64,000 nucleotides of DNA from JBASEY01 sp964404285 (GTDB lineage Bacteria > CSSED10-310), in NCBI GenBank assembly GCA_964404285.1, contig CAYOJK010000004.1, positions 124,001 through 188,000 of the forward strand, written 5' to 3'. A model generated the notes under the pieces. The model ran no database searches. It saw nothing but the letters and a program-made list of their open reading frames with translations, and was not told the DNA's origin. The translations under genes were made by a program, and so were the position numbers. Shown here in pieces: positions 29,601 to 37,881 of the stretch; within the stretch, counting starts at the first letter, position 1, and every line of letters begins with the position of its first letter.

Positions 29601-30758
29601 ATACGCGCCGTCGGACTGCGTATTTGTAAAGGCTGCCGTCAAGGAAGTCGGAGGATGAATTGCTCCTTGAAAACAATCCCAGGTGTTGTCCCGTCCGATG
29701 TCCCCGAACGTGATCTTCGCGCCGGGCGCCATACCTTGATATTGTAGATTGGATGAGCCGTCATCAGGTGAGCCTGCCGCTGTTCCGGCGACGTGAGTGC
29801 CGTGACCGTCGGAGCATTTATCCCAAGCAACACCATCCCCGTATGTACGATACGCGACGATTTTACGGTGGTTGTAATTCGGTGTCGTCCCGGGCAATGC
29901 TTGCGATGAATCATAAAAAAAACAATGGTGAGGATCCACACCGGAATCCATAATCCCGATGATCTCATTCGACCCGTTGACGCCATTGTTCCAGATCGGC
30001 GTGCCGGCGCTTTGCGAACCCCCTTGAATCACGAATTTGGTGCCGTCGTTCAACAGGAAATACTCACCTTTTTCCTCGATGGTGTAGATGCTTTCGATTT
30101 GAGCGATCGAAATAACGGCTTCCGGAAGGACCCGGATATGAAGCGATTTTCGATACGCTGTATCCACCGTGTCGATGATTTCCGCGCCGCATCCCAACAG
30201 GTCGTTTTTGAGTGATTCCAGAGTCTCGCCTTCAAACAGCGTCACGATCAAGGTCAGATGATCATCGGTGAGTCGATCCGGATTTGTCAGAGGAGTTTTA
30301 CCGATCGAGGGGCTGATTCGATAGGCCGGCTCAAATGGTCCGACCCAGCGAACCACCGGCAGTTTTAAAGTGTCTGCCGCCGCATTTTTCGATTCCGCTC
30401 GGCAGATAAAGGTGAAATGAGGCAAATAGATGAGCGGTTCAAATCCGGCTCGACGGATTGCCGCTTTATCGGATTCCGTCACCGGGCCGTTGAACTGCAC
30501 CAAATGATAACGAGGTGAATCGCTGGACTTAACACGTAACATATTCGGAATATCCGGCAGTTTTTTCACCGGATCGAAATCGGCGTTCAATACTCTGATG
30601 ACCCCGAAATCGTCTGAATTCGGTACCACCGAAAAAGGCGGAACACGGTTGTCCGGCCAAACGGAAACATTCCGTTGGATTATTTGTGTCAAAGCGACTG
30701 ACGAGACACTCAAGATTATCGTCAGGCATAACCCGTAAAAAAACAATTGCTTTTTCAT
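26682..30758 (-). CDS. Large secreted subtilase with TPT-repeat stalk and C-terminal anchor tail
   Basis: 1358 residues, the largest of three paralogues. In order: a signal peptide (MKKQLFFYG...), a prodomain-like region, an S8 core (IGIMDSGVD, GHGTHVAGT, WSGTSMATP), and a P-like beta-sandwich ending near 720. A short Thr/Pro linker leads to a Cys-rich extracellular segment of about 300 residues (from CAQAPDITNN to LCFGPCAEV) with two similar halves, which I cannot name. A Thr/Pro-rich stalk of roughly 200 residues built of TPT/NTPTDTPTPT units follows, then the tail PIPTTGPMGTGLLLTL with basic end QRKRQ. GAGAGGG precedes the ATG. The tail matches those of the cohesin protein and of subtilase 3, so all three are probably cell-surface proteins. 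Confidence 0.88.
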   Translation of the reverse strand: MKKQLFFYGLCLTIILSVSSVALTQIIQRNVSVWPDNRVPPFSVVPNSDDFGVIRVLNADFDPVKKLPDIPNMLRVKSSDSPRYHLVQFNGPVTESDKAAIRRAGFEPLIYLPHFTFICRAESKNAAADTLKLPVVRWVGPFEPAYRISPSIGKTPLTNPDRLTDDHLTLIVTLFEGETLESLKNDLLGCGAEIIDTVDTAYRKSLHIRVLPEAVISIAQIESIYTIEEKGEYFLLNDGTKFVIQGGSQSAGTPIWNNGVNGSNEIIGIMDSGVDPHHCFFYDSSQALPGTTPNYNHRKIVAYRTYGDGVAWDKCSDGHGTHVAGTAAGSPDDGSSNLQYQGMAPGAKITFGDIGRDNTWDCFQGAIHPPTSLTAAFTNTQSDGAYIHSNSWGGSVNEYDSYCADVDNYMWSNKNFLILFAAGNAGPNSGTVGYPATAKNLICVGGSDNLANMQNMYNASSRGPVSGSNRYAPTLTAPATDTAVSQAGIHSAQNTTSPTGRTCNIVYSGWSGTSMATPAVAGAAAMIRQYFRYGYYPSGSANPGNSMTPSAALMKAMLVNSTQNMTGTTARPSNNQGWGRIMLTDSLYFAGNARKLLVYDETTGVTTSGTDSYSFTVTDPSIPLKISLVWTDRSGNNLVNDLDLVLTGGSNTYYGNNFTNGWSNTGSARDRTNPTECIYINSGVLSAGTYTVQVQGYNVPQGETGGRQPYALVISGGITDSTTPTATPSGPTATPTMTPTPTNTPPQPPATPSNGGNTCAQAPDITNNLIHAWNYGEPLCLPASNVGMSTTYTKCTDAPCGSPGNSRDIVWRFTPTDYWAFDINNCRTSDDWSVMVWADSCPGTQIACDDDSCGGSCSSPYSFTTGCLLFQPGTTYYVVAWRYSQTGSTTICFDPCDMLECPFDTIYSQPGNLTGTAYNSDSSAGYLAAENYSGLSNSIASITWFGLEAYNDGSGWSDCTRANTDFSITFYSDNNGQPGAVAYQETVTASRFNTGETFSIFPVYEYYAEFTSCVNNPSGWVSIQGATGAGSCWFLWLNTFKGAGDGIRASNDGSGWTIEDGEVSLCFGPCAEVTPTPTFTPIPSTPTPVPTFTPVPPTFTPVPPTSTPTFTPIPPTSTPTFTPIPPTATPTFTPIPPTRTPTNTPTQTPTRTPTNTPTQTPTNTPTDTPTPTQTPTNTPTPTQTPTNTPTDTPTDTPTPTNTPTQTPTNTPTDTPTPTQTPTNTPTDTPTPTNTPTLTPTNTPTDTPTHTQTPTNTPTPTPTDTPAPTDTPTEIPTNTPTPTLTPTNTPTNTPTDTPTPTPTDPPIPTETPTELPTESPSPTPTEPLPIPTTGPMGTGLLLTLIGILMLTPIFQRKRQ
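26770..27545. repeat. Thr/Pro-codon tandem repeat tract
   Basis: About 775 bp of degenerate, GTNGGNGT-rich repeat on the plus strand (ACNCCNACN on the coding strand). It encodes the stalk of the large subtilase. Units of 12-18 bp and higher-order copies of 30-60 bp recur with small changes. Such tracts are prone to slippage and to assembly collapse, so the true length may differ. Confidence 0.85.
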
Positions 30759-31123
30759 CTCATCCCTCTCGATCGAAAGCTGTCAGGCGGCAATTTGTCG
30801 TAGGCCGAAAATATGCCGACTGCCAAGGTAGCTGGAATAGCGCCCTCGCTAACAAGTATTCTAGTAACGCGAATGATTCAAGCGCAAAATATTTTCTATA
30901 AAAAATTTTCAGCGCCCATAAAAGTCGCTTGATTCAGATATGTTTTACTTTTCTCATAATGCTTTCCAGATGTTCATTTCACTAAGCGAAACTCTTCATC
31001 GCGTCAGATTGCAGTTTGATCAAAATTGTTTGAAATACTAACGTAACTTGATTATCCAGTCGATCTCAAGTTGAAAGGTCAGCCCACAAAAAACAGCAAA
31101 TTCTTGCGAATTGGTGTTGTTGG
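30759..31123. other. Intergenic region between cohesin gene and large subtilase
   Basis: 365 nt, AT-rich. Besides the ribosome site of the large subtilase (near 30764-30770) I see no convincing promoter, terminator or open frame. Co-transcription of the two genes is therefore uncertain. Confidence 0.4.
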
Positions 31124-31903
31124 TTACCGTCGCACCTTCCTGAAAATCGGATTGAACATCAAGATGCCGAACAGGGTTAAGAGCAGCCCGGTTCCGATCG
31201 GTCCGGTCGCCGGTATCGGCAAAGGCTCGGTCGGTGTCGGCGATGGTGTATCTGTAGGCAAAGATGTCGGTGTATCTGTTGGCGTATTTGTAGGCGTTTC
31301 AGTCGGCGTGTCGGTTGGCGTATTTGTAGGCGTTTCAGTCGGCGTATCGGTTGGAGTATTTGTAGGTGTTTCAGTTGGAGTATTTGTCGGTGTTTCAGTC
31401 GGAGGTGGCGGGCAGAAATAGGTGAAAACACCGTCAATAGAGCTGAAATCAACCAGATCATCGAATAACCTATCGATGGGTAGCTCACTCGAGTCATCGT
31501 CTTCGCAATTCAAACATGTAACCTCAAAGAGCATCTCGACAAGCACGCCGTTACTGTTGGTGGGGATTGCGAATGGCGGAACGGAAAAACCACCCATGTT
31601 GACAAGGCCTGGTGATGGCTCATAACAATCGAACATCTCCCAACCTGGATCCAAATCGCCTGCTGAACAAGAAAGATACGTCAACATCTCGGTATCGTAA
31701 AATATCCTTATCAAGAAAGCGTCAACCTCGGTGTCGGGATTGGCCATGCGCATCTCGACAACGACAATGTCACCAGCACAACCTTGTATATCAGGTATGA
31801 AGACAGTATCGGCGCTTGGCGGTGTCGGCGTCGGTTGTCGATCAGCGTAAACCGGTATTGCTGAAATGACCAATGTCAGAATCAAAACTTTTAATAATCT
31901 CAT
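31124..31903 (-). CDS. Cohesin-domain surface protein with TPT stalk and anchor tail
   Basis: 259 residues. A signal peptide (MRLLKVLILTLVISAIPVYA) is followed by one cohesin-like domain (about residues 33-170). It shows the family pattern of GDIVVVEMRMANPDTEVDAF, then IRIFYDTEMLTYLS, then GDLDPGW, a PGLVNMGGF strand and NGVLVEMLFEV. Several Cys residues are added, which is unusual. A stalk of TETPTNTPTDTPT repeats and the tail PIPATGPIGTGLLLTL plus basic FRKVRR follow. Cohesins bind dockerins, and the only dockerin visible here is on the subtilase at 24024-26429. AGGTGG precedes the ATG. The docking partner role is inferred from domain and neighbourhood. Confidence 0.8.
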   Translation of the reverse strand: MRLLKVLILTLVISAIPVYADRQPTPTPPSADTVFIPDIQGCAGDIVVVEMRMANPDTEVDAFLIRIFYDTEMLTYLSCSAGDLDPGWEMFDCYEPSPGLVNMGGFSVPPFAIPTNSNGVLVEMLFEVTCLNCEDDDSSELPIDRLFDDLVDFSSIDGVFTYFCPPPPTETPTNTPTETPTNTPTDTPTETPTNTPTDTPTETPTNTPTDTPTSLPTDTPSPTPTEPLPIPATGPIGTGLLLTLFGILMFNPIFRKVRR

Positions 31904-32030
31904 TTTTAACCACCTTGTAAAGCCTGGGCAAGCAATTCGATGTAACGATAACTTTCGAATCAGAATTCACCAAATTACATATAGTCTAGGCCGCTAGAGT
32001 TGTTACGTCCAGAAAAATCAAATATTAACC

Positions 32031-34589
32031 TCATTTTTTCCTAAAAAACGGATTGAGGATAAGAACCCCCATCAAAGTTAAAAGTAACCCGATTCCGATC
32101 GGCCCGGTGGTCGGTATCGGCTGAGGATCGGTTGGTGTCGGCGATGGTGTATCTGTCGGCAGAGATGTCGGTGTTTCTGTCGGGGTATTGGTTGGGGTAT
32201 TTGTCGGCGTCTGAGTCGGGGTTGGGGTATCGGTCGGCGTGCTCGTCGGCGTCTGAGTGGGTGTGTTCGTTGGTGTTTGTGTGGGTGTCAGGGTTGGCGT
32301 TAGGGTAGGTGTATCAGTGGGCGTTTGAGTCGATGTCGGAGGCACGGGTGTAAAGGTGGGTGGCACCGGGGTATAAGTTGGGACAGGTGTTGGTGTATCC
32401 GGCACCGGCGTAAACGTTGGCGTCGTGGCATCCGAGACTCCGCCGCTGATAACCAGCGCATATGGCTGCCGACCGCCGGTCTCACCTTGCGGCACATTGT
32501 ATCCCTGCACTTGAACCGTATAGGTTCCTGCCGATAAAACTCCGCTGTTGATATAAATACATTCCGTCGGATTGGTGCGGTCGCGGGTTGTGCCGGTATT
32601 GCTCCATCCATTGGTAAAGTTGTTGCCGTAATAGGTGTTTGAGCCGCCCGTTAATACAAGATCCAAGTCATTGACAAGATTGTTGCCGCTACGATCTGTC
32701 CAGACCAGCGAAATTTTCAACGGTATCGATGAGTTGGTGAGACTGAATGTATACGAATGGGTTCCGCTTGTGGTCACGCCGTTCGTCACGTCGTGTACTA
32801 TTAACTTTCGAGTATCTCCAGAGAAAAACAATGAATCAGTCAGCATGATGCGTCCCCAGCCCTGGTTGTTGGAAGGGCGGGCGGTTGTGCCGGTTCCGGT
32901 CATGTTTTGCGTGGAGTTGATCAGCATGGCTTTCATCAGGGCGGCTGTCGGCGTCATCGAATTGCCGGCATTGGCGGAGCCGCTGGGATAATAGCCGTCT
33001 CGAAAATATTGCCGGATCATCGCGGCAGCGCCGGCGACGGCGGGTGTCGCCATCGAGGTTCCGCTCCAATATTGATAGACAATGCTGCACGTGCGCCCCG
33101 TTGGGCTGGTCGTGTTTTTAGCCGAATGAATACCGGATATCCATCCAGTCGTATCCGTAGCCGGAGCTGTCAAGGTTGGCGCTAACCGGTTTGAACCGGA
33201 TACCGGACCTCGACTGGAATAATGATACATCTTTTGCATATTGGTCGAGTTATCCGAACCGCCGACACAGACCAGATTTTTGGCTGTTCCAGGATAACTC
33301 ACCGTATTATTATTCGGCCCATCGTTGCCAGCGGCGAACAGTATCAGGAAATTTTTGTTGTTCCACATATAATTATCGACATCGTTACAGTAGGAATTAT
33401 ATTCATTAGCGCTGCCACCCCAACTGTTTGTGTGAATATAAGCGCCGTCGGAACGGGAGTTCGCAAAAGCCGTTGTCAGCGATAAGGGAGGATGAACACT
33501 TCCATATTCACAATCGTTGGAATTGTCCCGACCGATGTCTCCGACAGTGATTTTTGCTTCTGGCGCCATACCAATATAGTTTATTTGACTGGCGCCGTCA
33601 TCCGGATAACCGGCCGCTGTTCCGGCCACATGAGTGCCGTGACCGTCATCGCATTTGTCCCACGCAGAACCGCTCCCATATGTTCGGTACGCGACGATTT
33701 TGCGGTGATTGTAATTCGGAGTTGTCCCCGGAAGACCCTGAGAAGCATCATAAAAATAACAATGATGTGGGTCCACACCGGAATCCATAATCCCGATGAT
33801 CTCGTCTGTTCCTTTGACACCTTTGTCCCAGATCGGTGTGCCGGCGCTTTGTGTGCCCCCCTGAATGACATATTTGGTATTGTCATTCAATAGGAAATAC
33901 TCACCTTTTTCTTCAATAAAATAGATGCTTTCAATTTGCGCGATCGTCGTGACAGCCTCAGGAAGAACTCGGATATGGAGCGATTTTCGATATGGCATAT
34001 CCACCGAATCAACAATTTCCGCGCCGCATCCCAACAGATCGTTTTTGAGAGATTCCAATGTCTCGCCTTCAAACAGCGTCACAATCAAGGACAGGTGATC
34101 ATCGGCTAGCCGATCTGGATTTTTAAGAGGGGTTTTGCCGATCGAGGGACTGATTCGATAAGCCGGCTCAAATGGTCCGACCCAGCGTACTTCTGACAAT
34201 TTAAGTGAGTTTGCTGCTGCATTTTTCGATTCCGCTTGGCAGATGAACGTGAAATGCGGCAAATATACAAGCGGCTCAAAGCCGGCTCGACGAAGCTTTG
34301 TCTTATGAGATTCCGTCACAGGGCCGTTGAACTGCACCAGGTGATAACGAGGTGAATCATCGGTTTTCATACGCAATATATCCGGAATATCCGGTAGTTT
34401 TTTCAGCGGATCGAAATCGGCGTTCAATACCTTGATAACCCCAATATCTTCTGAATTGGCTAAAACCGAAAAGGGAGGCGCACCATCGGTGGGCCAGATG
34501 GAAATATTTCTTTCAACCTTTTCTGCAGCTATCATAACGACACAGATTGATAGACTTAGCAACACGCTAAGAATAAGACGTTTATTCAT
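32031..34589 (-). CDS. Secreted subtilase with TPT stalk and C-terminal anchor tail
   Basis: 852 residues. Signal peptide (MNKRLILSVLLSLSICVVMIA), prodomain-like region, S8 core (IGIMDSGVD, GHGTHVAGT, WSGTSMATP) and P-like sandwich are closely similar to the large subtilase. The Cys-rich insert of that protein is missing. A shorter Thr/Pro stalk leads to PIPTTGPIGIGLLLTL with basic end FRKK. Long stretches of the P-like domain are nearly identical at DNA level to the large subtilase, suggesting recent duplication or gene conversion. GAGG lies 8 nt before the ATG at 34589; the longer reading to 34682 adds residues ahead of the signal. It is divergent from the PBP gene. Confidence 0.88.
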   Translation of the reverse strand: MNKRLILSVLLSLSICVVMIAAEKVERNISIWPTDGAPPFSVLANSEDIGVIKVLNADFDPLKKLPDIPDILRMKTDDSPRYHLVQFNGPVTESHKTKLRRAGFEPLVYLPHFTFICQAESKNAAANSLKLSEVRWVGPFEPAYRISPSIGKTPLKNPDRLADDHLSLIVTLFEGETLESLKNDLLGCGAEIVDSVDMPYRKSLHIRVLPEAVTTIAQIESIYFIEEKGEYFLLNDNTKYVIQGGTQSAGTPIWDKGVKGTDEIIGIMDSGVDPHHCYFYDASQGLPGTTPNYNHRKIVAYRTYGSGSAWDKCDDGHGTHVAGTAAGYPDDGASQINYIGMAPEAKITVGDIGRDNSNDCEYGSVHPPLSLTTAFANSRSDGAYIHTNSWGGSANEYNSYCNDVDNYMWNNKNFLILFAAGNDGPNNNTVSYPGTAKNLVCVGGSDNSTNMQKMYHYSSRGPVSGSNRLAPTLTAPATDTTGWISGIHSAKNTTSPTGRTCSIVYQYWSGTSMATPAVAGAAAMIRQYFRDGYYPSGSANAGNSMTPTAALMKAMLINSTQNMTGTGTTARPSNNQGWGRIMLTDSLFFSGDTRKLIVHDVTNGVTTSGTHSYTFSLTNSSIPLKISLVWTDRSGNNLVNDLDLVLTGGSNTYYGNNFTNGWSNTGTTRDRTNPTECIYINSGVLSAGTYTVQVQGYNVPQGETGGRQPYALVISGGVSDATTPTFTPVPDTPTPVPTYTPVPPTFTPVPPTSTQTPTDTPTLTPTLTPTQTPTNTPTQTPTSTPTDTPTPTQTPTNTPTNTPTETPTSLPTDTPSPTPTDPQPIPTTGPIGIGLLLTLMGVLILNPFFRKK

Positions 34590-34864
34590 TTTGTTATCCT
34601 CATTATCTCTAAAAAATGATTGTTGAACCAGTCGATAACCCAGCTCAAAATCACCCCAAAGTCGCCGAATGAATGTTCGCAAGAACCTAGCAACTTCCCC
34701 TTGATAATCATAGCGAAAAACACTGGTGGCCTGTCAATTTTTGCATTAAAACCGATGCTTCCGGAGATGTGAATTCATTCATTTTCACAACGATGCCATA
34801 GCAGAGGAAAAACAAGTGACCTCTGTATCGAAAGCAATTCTGGTGGTATAGTGGCATCGATGAA

Positions 34865-36460
34865 ATGTGTTCAGAACTGAAATGTTGTATGATAGATAAA
34901 ATAATCGCAAATATTTACGAAATTCGGCTGATTTTGACGATCATAGCTATTGGTGCGTTGGGTGTTTTTCTATTCCGAGTTCGATTCTTTGATAAAAACA
35001 GCGCTCCTGTTCCTGCTTCCCGTACGGTGTCGATTTTTGTCTGTTGTGTTTTTGTCTTGATGGCCGGCTATCAGGCCCGCTGGCAGTTATTCGGCTTCTT
35101 TTCTTCCGACTTTCTTCGCGTGCAGCGTGGGTTCGATCCCCGGGGTGAAATTCTGGGTGAACGCTTTCATCGAGGTTCATTGGTGGATAGAAACCACGTT
35201 CCCCTTGCAATGGATACCAAAGCCGATCAGCAGTTGAAACGTTTATATCCCTTGGGTGAAGCCGGCGCGCATGTGCTGGGTTACAATCATCCCAAGTTCG
35301 GTTCATCGGGTATGGAGAAAACACTAGACTCATTTTTGATGGGCCGATCCGTTCAGACTCCGGCGGATGTATTCCGGCTTATCGGAAACGCTTTTTTTCA
35401 TCGTACGCTTCGTGGCAATCCCGTCGTTTTGACGTTGGATCACGATTTGCAATTGGCGGCATGGGAGTTACTCAGCGGTAAAATCGGGTCGATCGTCGCT
35501 TTGGACCCCCGTGACGGCAGTATTCGAGCTCTGGTATCACGCCCGGGTTTCGATCCGGAAAAAATCGACGATGCTGTCTGGAGACATCTATTGAAATCCT
35601 CTGACAGTCCGTTTTTGAATCGGGCCACGCATGGAATGTATCCTCCCGGTTCAACTTTCAAAATACTGGCGGCGGCAACCGCGATCGAGAAGCAATTCGA
35701 CCCTGTTTACAAATGTGGTCCGAGTGGTTTTGACTGTGGCCCTGCCGATCGGCGGGTGAAAGATCATTCGCATTACAGCAATCCTGGGTTTGCCGGGCAC
35801 GGAAACCTGAACCTGGCGGAGGCGCTTTCTGTGTCCTGTAATGTTTATTTTGCTCATTTGGCGGTGGATTTGGCAGCGCCTGTAATTTTGGAGTCAGCGT
35901 CCCGGTTTGGGCTGAACGCTCGCGTTCCGTTTGCCGGACCGTCGCCTGGGGTCGCGCGGGGACGATTGCCGGAGCGATCCAAGTGGCATATCGCCCGAAC
36001 AGCTCGGCTGGGTATCGGTCAGGACGATACCTTGGTGACACCGTTACACCTGGCGTCGATGGCGGGCGCAATCGGCAACGGTGGTATGTTATTCCGTCCA
36101 AAATTGGTCGAATCCCAAATGCCGGAGTTATGGGATAGAGTGTTTGAACAGCGCACAGCTCATCAAGTTGCGCGCATGATGATCAAAGCAGTCGAAACAG
36201 GGACAGGCCACGCTGCGAAAATACCAGGTGTCGTGGTCGGCGGTAAAACCGGCACATCTGAAAGTACCGGGCGTAAAAGTCATGCGCTTTTCGTCTGTTT
36301 TGCTCCCTGGCCACGTCCTGCCTTGGCTATAGCTGTGGTAATTGAACACGGCGGTATGGGCGGCACGGTTGCAGCTCCTATTGCAGCACATTTGATCCAG
36401 CGGGCCGATAGTCTCGGTTTGCTGGAAGACAAGGAAATCCATCGTGGCCCGAACCGCTAA
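34865..36460 (+). CDS. Class B penicillin-binding protein (transpeptidase)
   Basis: 531 residues. The D,D-transpeptidase motifs are SxxK (S263-T-F-K266), SxN (S324-C-N326) and KTG (K461-T-G), spaced as in class B PBPs. The enzyme cross-links peptidoglycan in partnership with a SEDS glycosyltransferase. The N-terminus has two hydrophobic segments (about residues 22-42 and 54-70) instead of the usual single anchor. The pedestal region is short. The stop overlaps the start of the FtsW/RodA gene by 17 nt, giving a coupled pair. Whether it serves division (FtsI) or elongation (PBP2) cannot be decided here. No clear ribosome site precedes the ATG. Confidence 0.9.
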   Translation: MCSELKCCMIDKIIANIYEIRLILTIIAIGALGVFLFRVRFFDKNSAPVPASRTVSIFVCCVFVLMAGYQARWQLFGFFSSDFLRVQRGFDPRGEILGERFHRGSLVDRNHVPLAMDTKADQQLKRLYPLGEAGAHVLGYNHPKFGSSGMEKTLDSFLMGRSVQTPADVFRLIGNAFFHRTLRGNPVVLTLDHDLQLAAWELLSGKIGSIVALDPRDGSIRALVSRPGFDPEKIDDAVWRHLLKSSDSPFLNRATHGMYPPGSTFKILAAATAIEKQFDPVYKCGPSGFDCGPADRRVKDHSHYSNPGFAGHGNLNLAEALSVSCNVYFAHLAVDLAAPVILESASRFGLNARVPFAGPSPGVARGRLPERSKWHIARTARLGIGQDDTLVTPLHLASMAGAIGNGGMLFRPKLVESQMPELWDRVFEQRTAHQVARMMIKAVETGTGHAAKIPGVVVGGKTGTSESTGRKSHALFVCFAPWPRPALAIAVVIEHGGMGGTVAAPIAAHLIQRADSLGLLEDKEIHRGPNR

Positions 36461-37712
36461 ACAACGCAGACGGTTTAACGCACGACCTCGTGAATTCAGG
36501 TTGCTGGTATTTGCCATCTGTATTGTCTGTGTGTTTTTTCTATCTGCCGCGCTGTCGGTTCAAGACGCTTTTCGCACCGAAAATCTTTTTCTGCCGGCTG
36601 CATTTATCATTATCGCATTTATCGCGCATGGTCTGCTGGTTGCCGTCGGATCGAAAGCCGATATGACGCTGCTGCCACTATGGATTGTGCTCACCGGGAT
36701 CGGTATGAGCTATCACTATCGATTGGGTTCATTCACTATCGATAGTTGGGATTCCCCATCCTGCTTGAGCTTTGGTGTAGCGCCTTTGATACTGGTTTTG
36801 ACGACGATTTTATTTAGTAATACTCGATTAAAACTTCTTTCAAAGAACCCCTGGCTATGGATATTGGCAGCTTTCGGCATTGGAATCGCCGTGTTGGCGA
36901 CCGGCGTCAAGTTTCGAGGCTCTGTCTTCGGTCCCGGAAAAACCACACCGACAGAATTTATGAAACCTTTGCTGATCATAGGGCTTTCGGGTTTATTGGT
37001 AAATCACGGTCGGCATATCGAACGAGGCTCACGTTTTTTCACGGCTGAATCGAGGCGCACACATATCATTGTCATCGGCGCTTGGCTGATACCCGGTGTG
37101 ACGCTGATATGTTTGGGTGACCTGGGCATGTTGGCCGCCACCGCCCTGCTGTTGGGTATTCTTATGACGTTGGCAACCCGTCGAATCGCCTATCCCTTGA
37201 TCGGTATCGTCGGTATAACAGGAGCTGGATACACAGCTCAACGCTTTATTCATAAAGCCGGCTTACGTTTCAGCGCCTGGATGAATCCGTTCGAGGCGCC
37301 GGATACACACGGTTTTCAAATCATCCGCTCCCTGTTTGCTGTGTTTAACGGTGAAATGTTCGGCAAAGGCATCGGTAACGGTTTACCACGCAGTATCCCG
37401 CTGGTTGAGACGGATTTTGTCTATGCCGCCGTTGCAGAAGAATTCGGCTGGCTAGGCAGCATGATGATCCTGATGATCGTATTTTTGATTATTCAGCGAA
37501 GCTTAGTGACAGCCGAGAATTGCAAAGACACATTCTCACGATTGGTATGTTACGGATGCGGCGCTATGTGGCTGATTCAATGTGTTTTACATGTCGGCGG
37601 AGTGATCAAATTGATACCGATGACCGGTGTGCCGTTTCCCGGTCTCAGCACAGGCGGTTCGGCTCTGATGGTTTTTGCGGTTTTAACAGGGTGGATAATG
37701 GCGGCTGATTGA
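36444..37712 (+). CDS. SEDS-family peptidoglycan polymerase (FtsW/RodA)
   Basis: 422 residues with about ten membrane segments. SEDS signatures are present: FGKGIGNGLPRSIPLVETDF followed by VYAAVAEEFGWLG, and near the C-terminus IPMTGVPFPGLSTGGSA. It polymerises lipid II at the membrane together with the upstream class B PBP. Its start codon lies inside the PBP gene (17-nt overlap), so expression is translationally coupled. The FtsW and RodA branches cannot be separated by eye. Confidence 0.92.
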   Translation: MARTAKQRRRFNARPREFRLLVFAICIVCVFFLSAALSVQDAFRTENLFLPAAFIIIAFIAHGLLVAVGSKADMTLLPLWIVLTGIGMSYHYRLGSFTIDSWDSPSCLSFGVAPLILVLTTILFSNTRLKLLSKNPWLWILAAFGIGIAVLATGVKFRGSVFGPGKTTPTEFMKPLLIIGLSGLLVNHGRHIERGSRFFTAESRRTHIIVIGAWLIPGVTLICLGDLGMLAATALLLGILMTLATRRIAYPLIGIVGITGAGYTAQRFIHKAGLRFSAWMNPFEAPDTHGFQIIRSLFAVFNGEMFGKGIGNGLPRSIPLVETDFVYAAVAEEFGWLGSMMILMIVFLIIQRSLVTAENCKDTFSRLVCYGCGAMWLIQCVLHVGGVIKLIPMTGVPFPGLSTGGSALMVFAVLTGWIMAAD

Positions 37713-37881
37713 ACCATCTCGTTTATTTAGCTGATTTGAGCAGAGAAGACCCAGTTTCATGTAATCCACAATATTCAAGTTGATTTATGATCGTTTTTGC
37801 CTTGACTGGATAATCAAGTAAGCAGTCTTTTTTGTAAAAATAGAGGCGTATTGTCAGGGAATGTCAGGGACTGTTTTTGCG

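Noticed and set aside
26682..34589. Classical LPXTG sortase signals on the anchored proteins
   Set aside because: The motif is PIPTTGP or PIPATGP, not LPXTG, and no sortase gene is in the window; it is kept as an unnamed tail.
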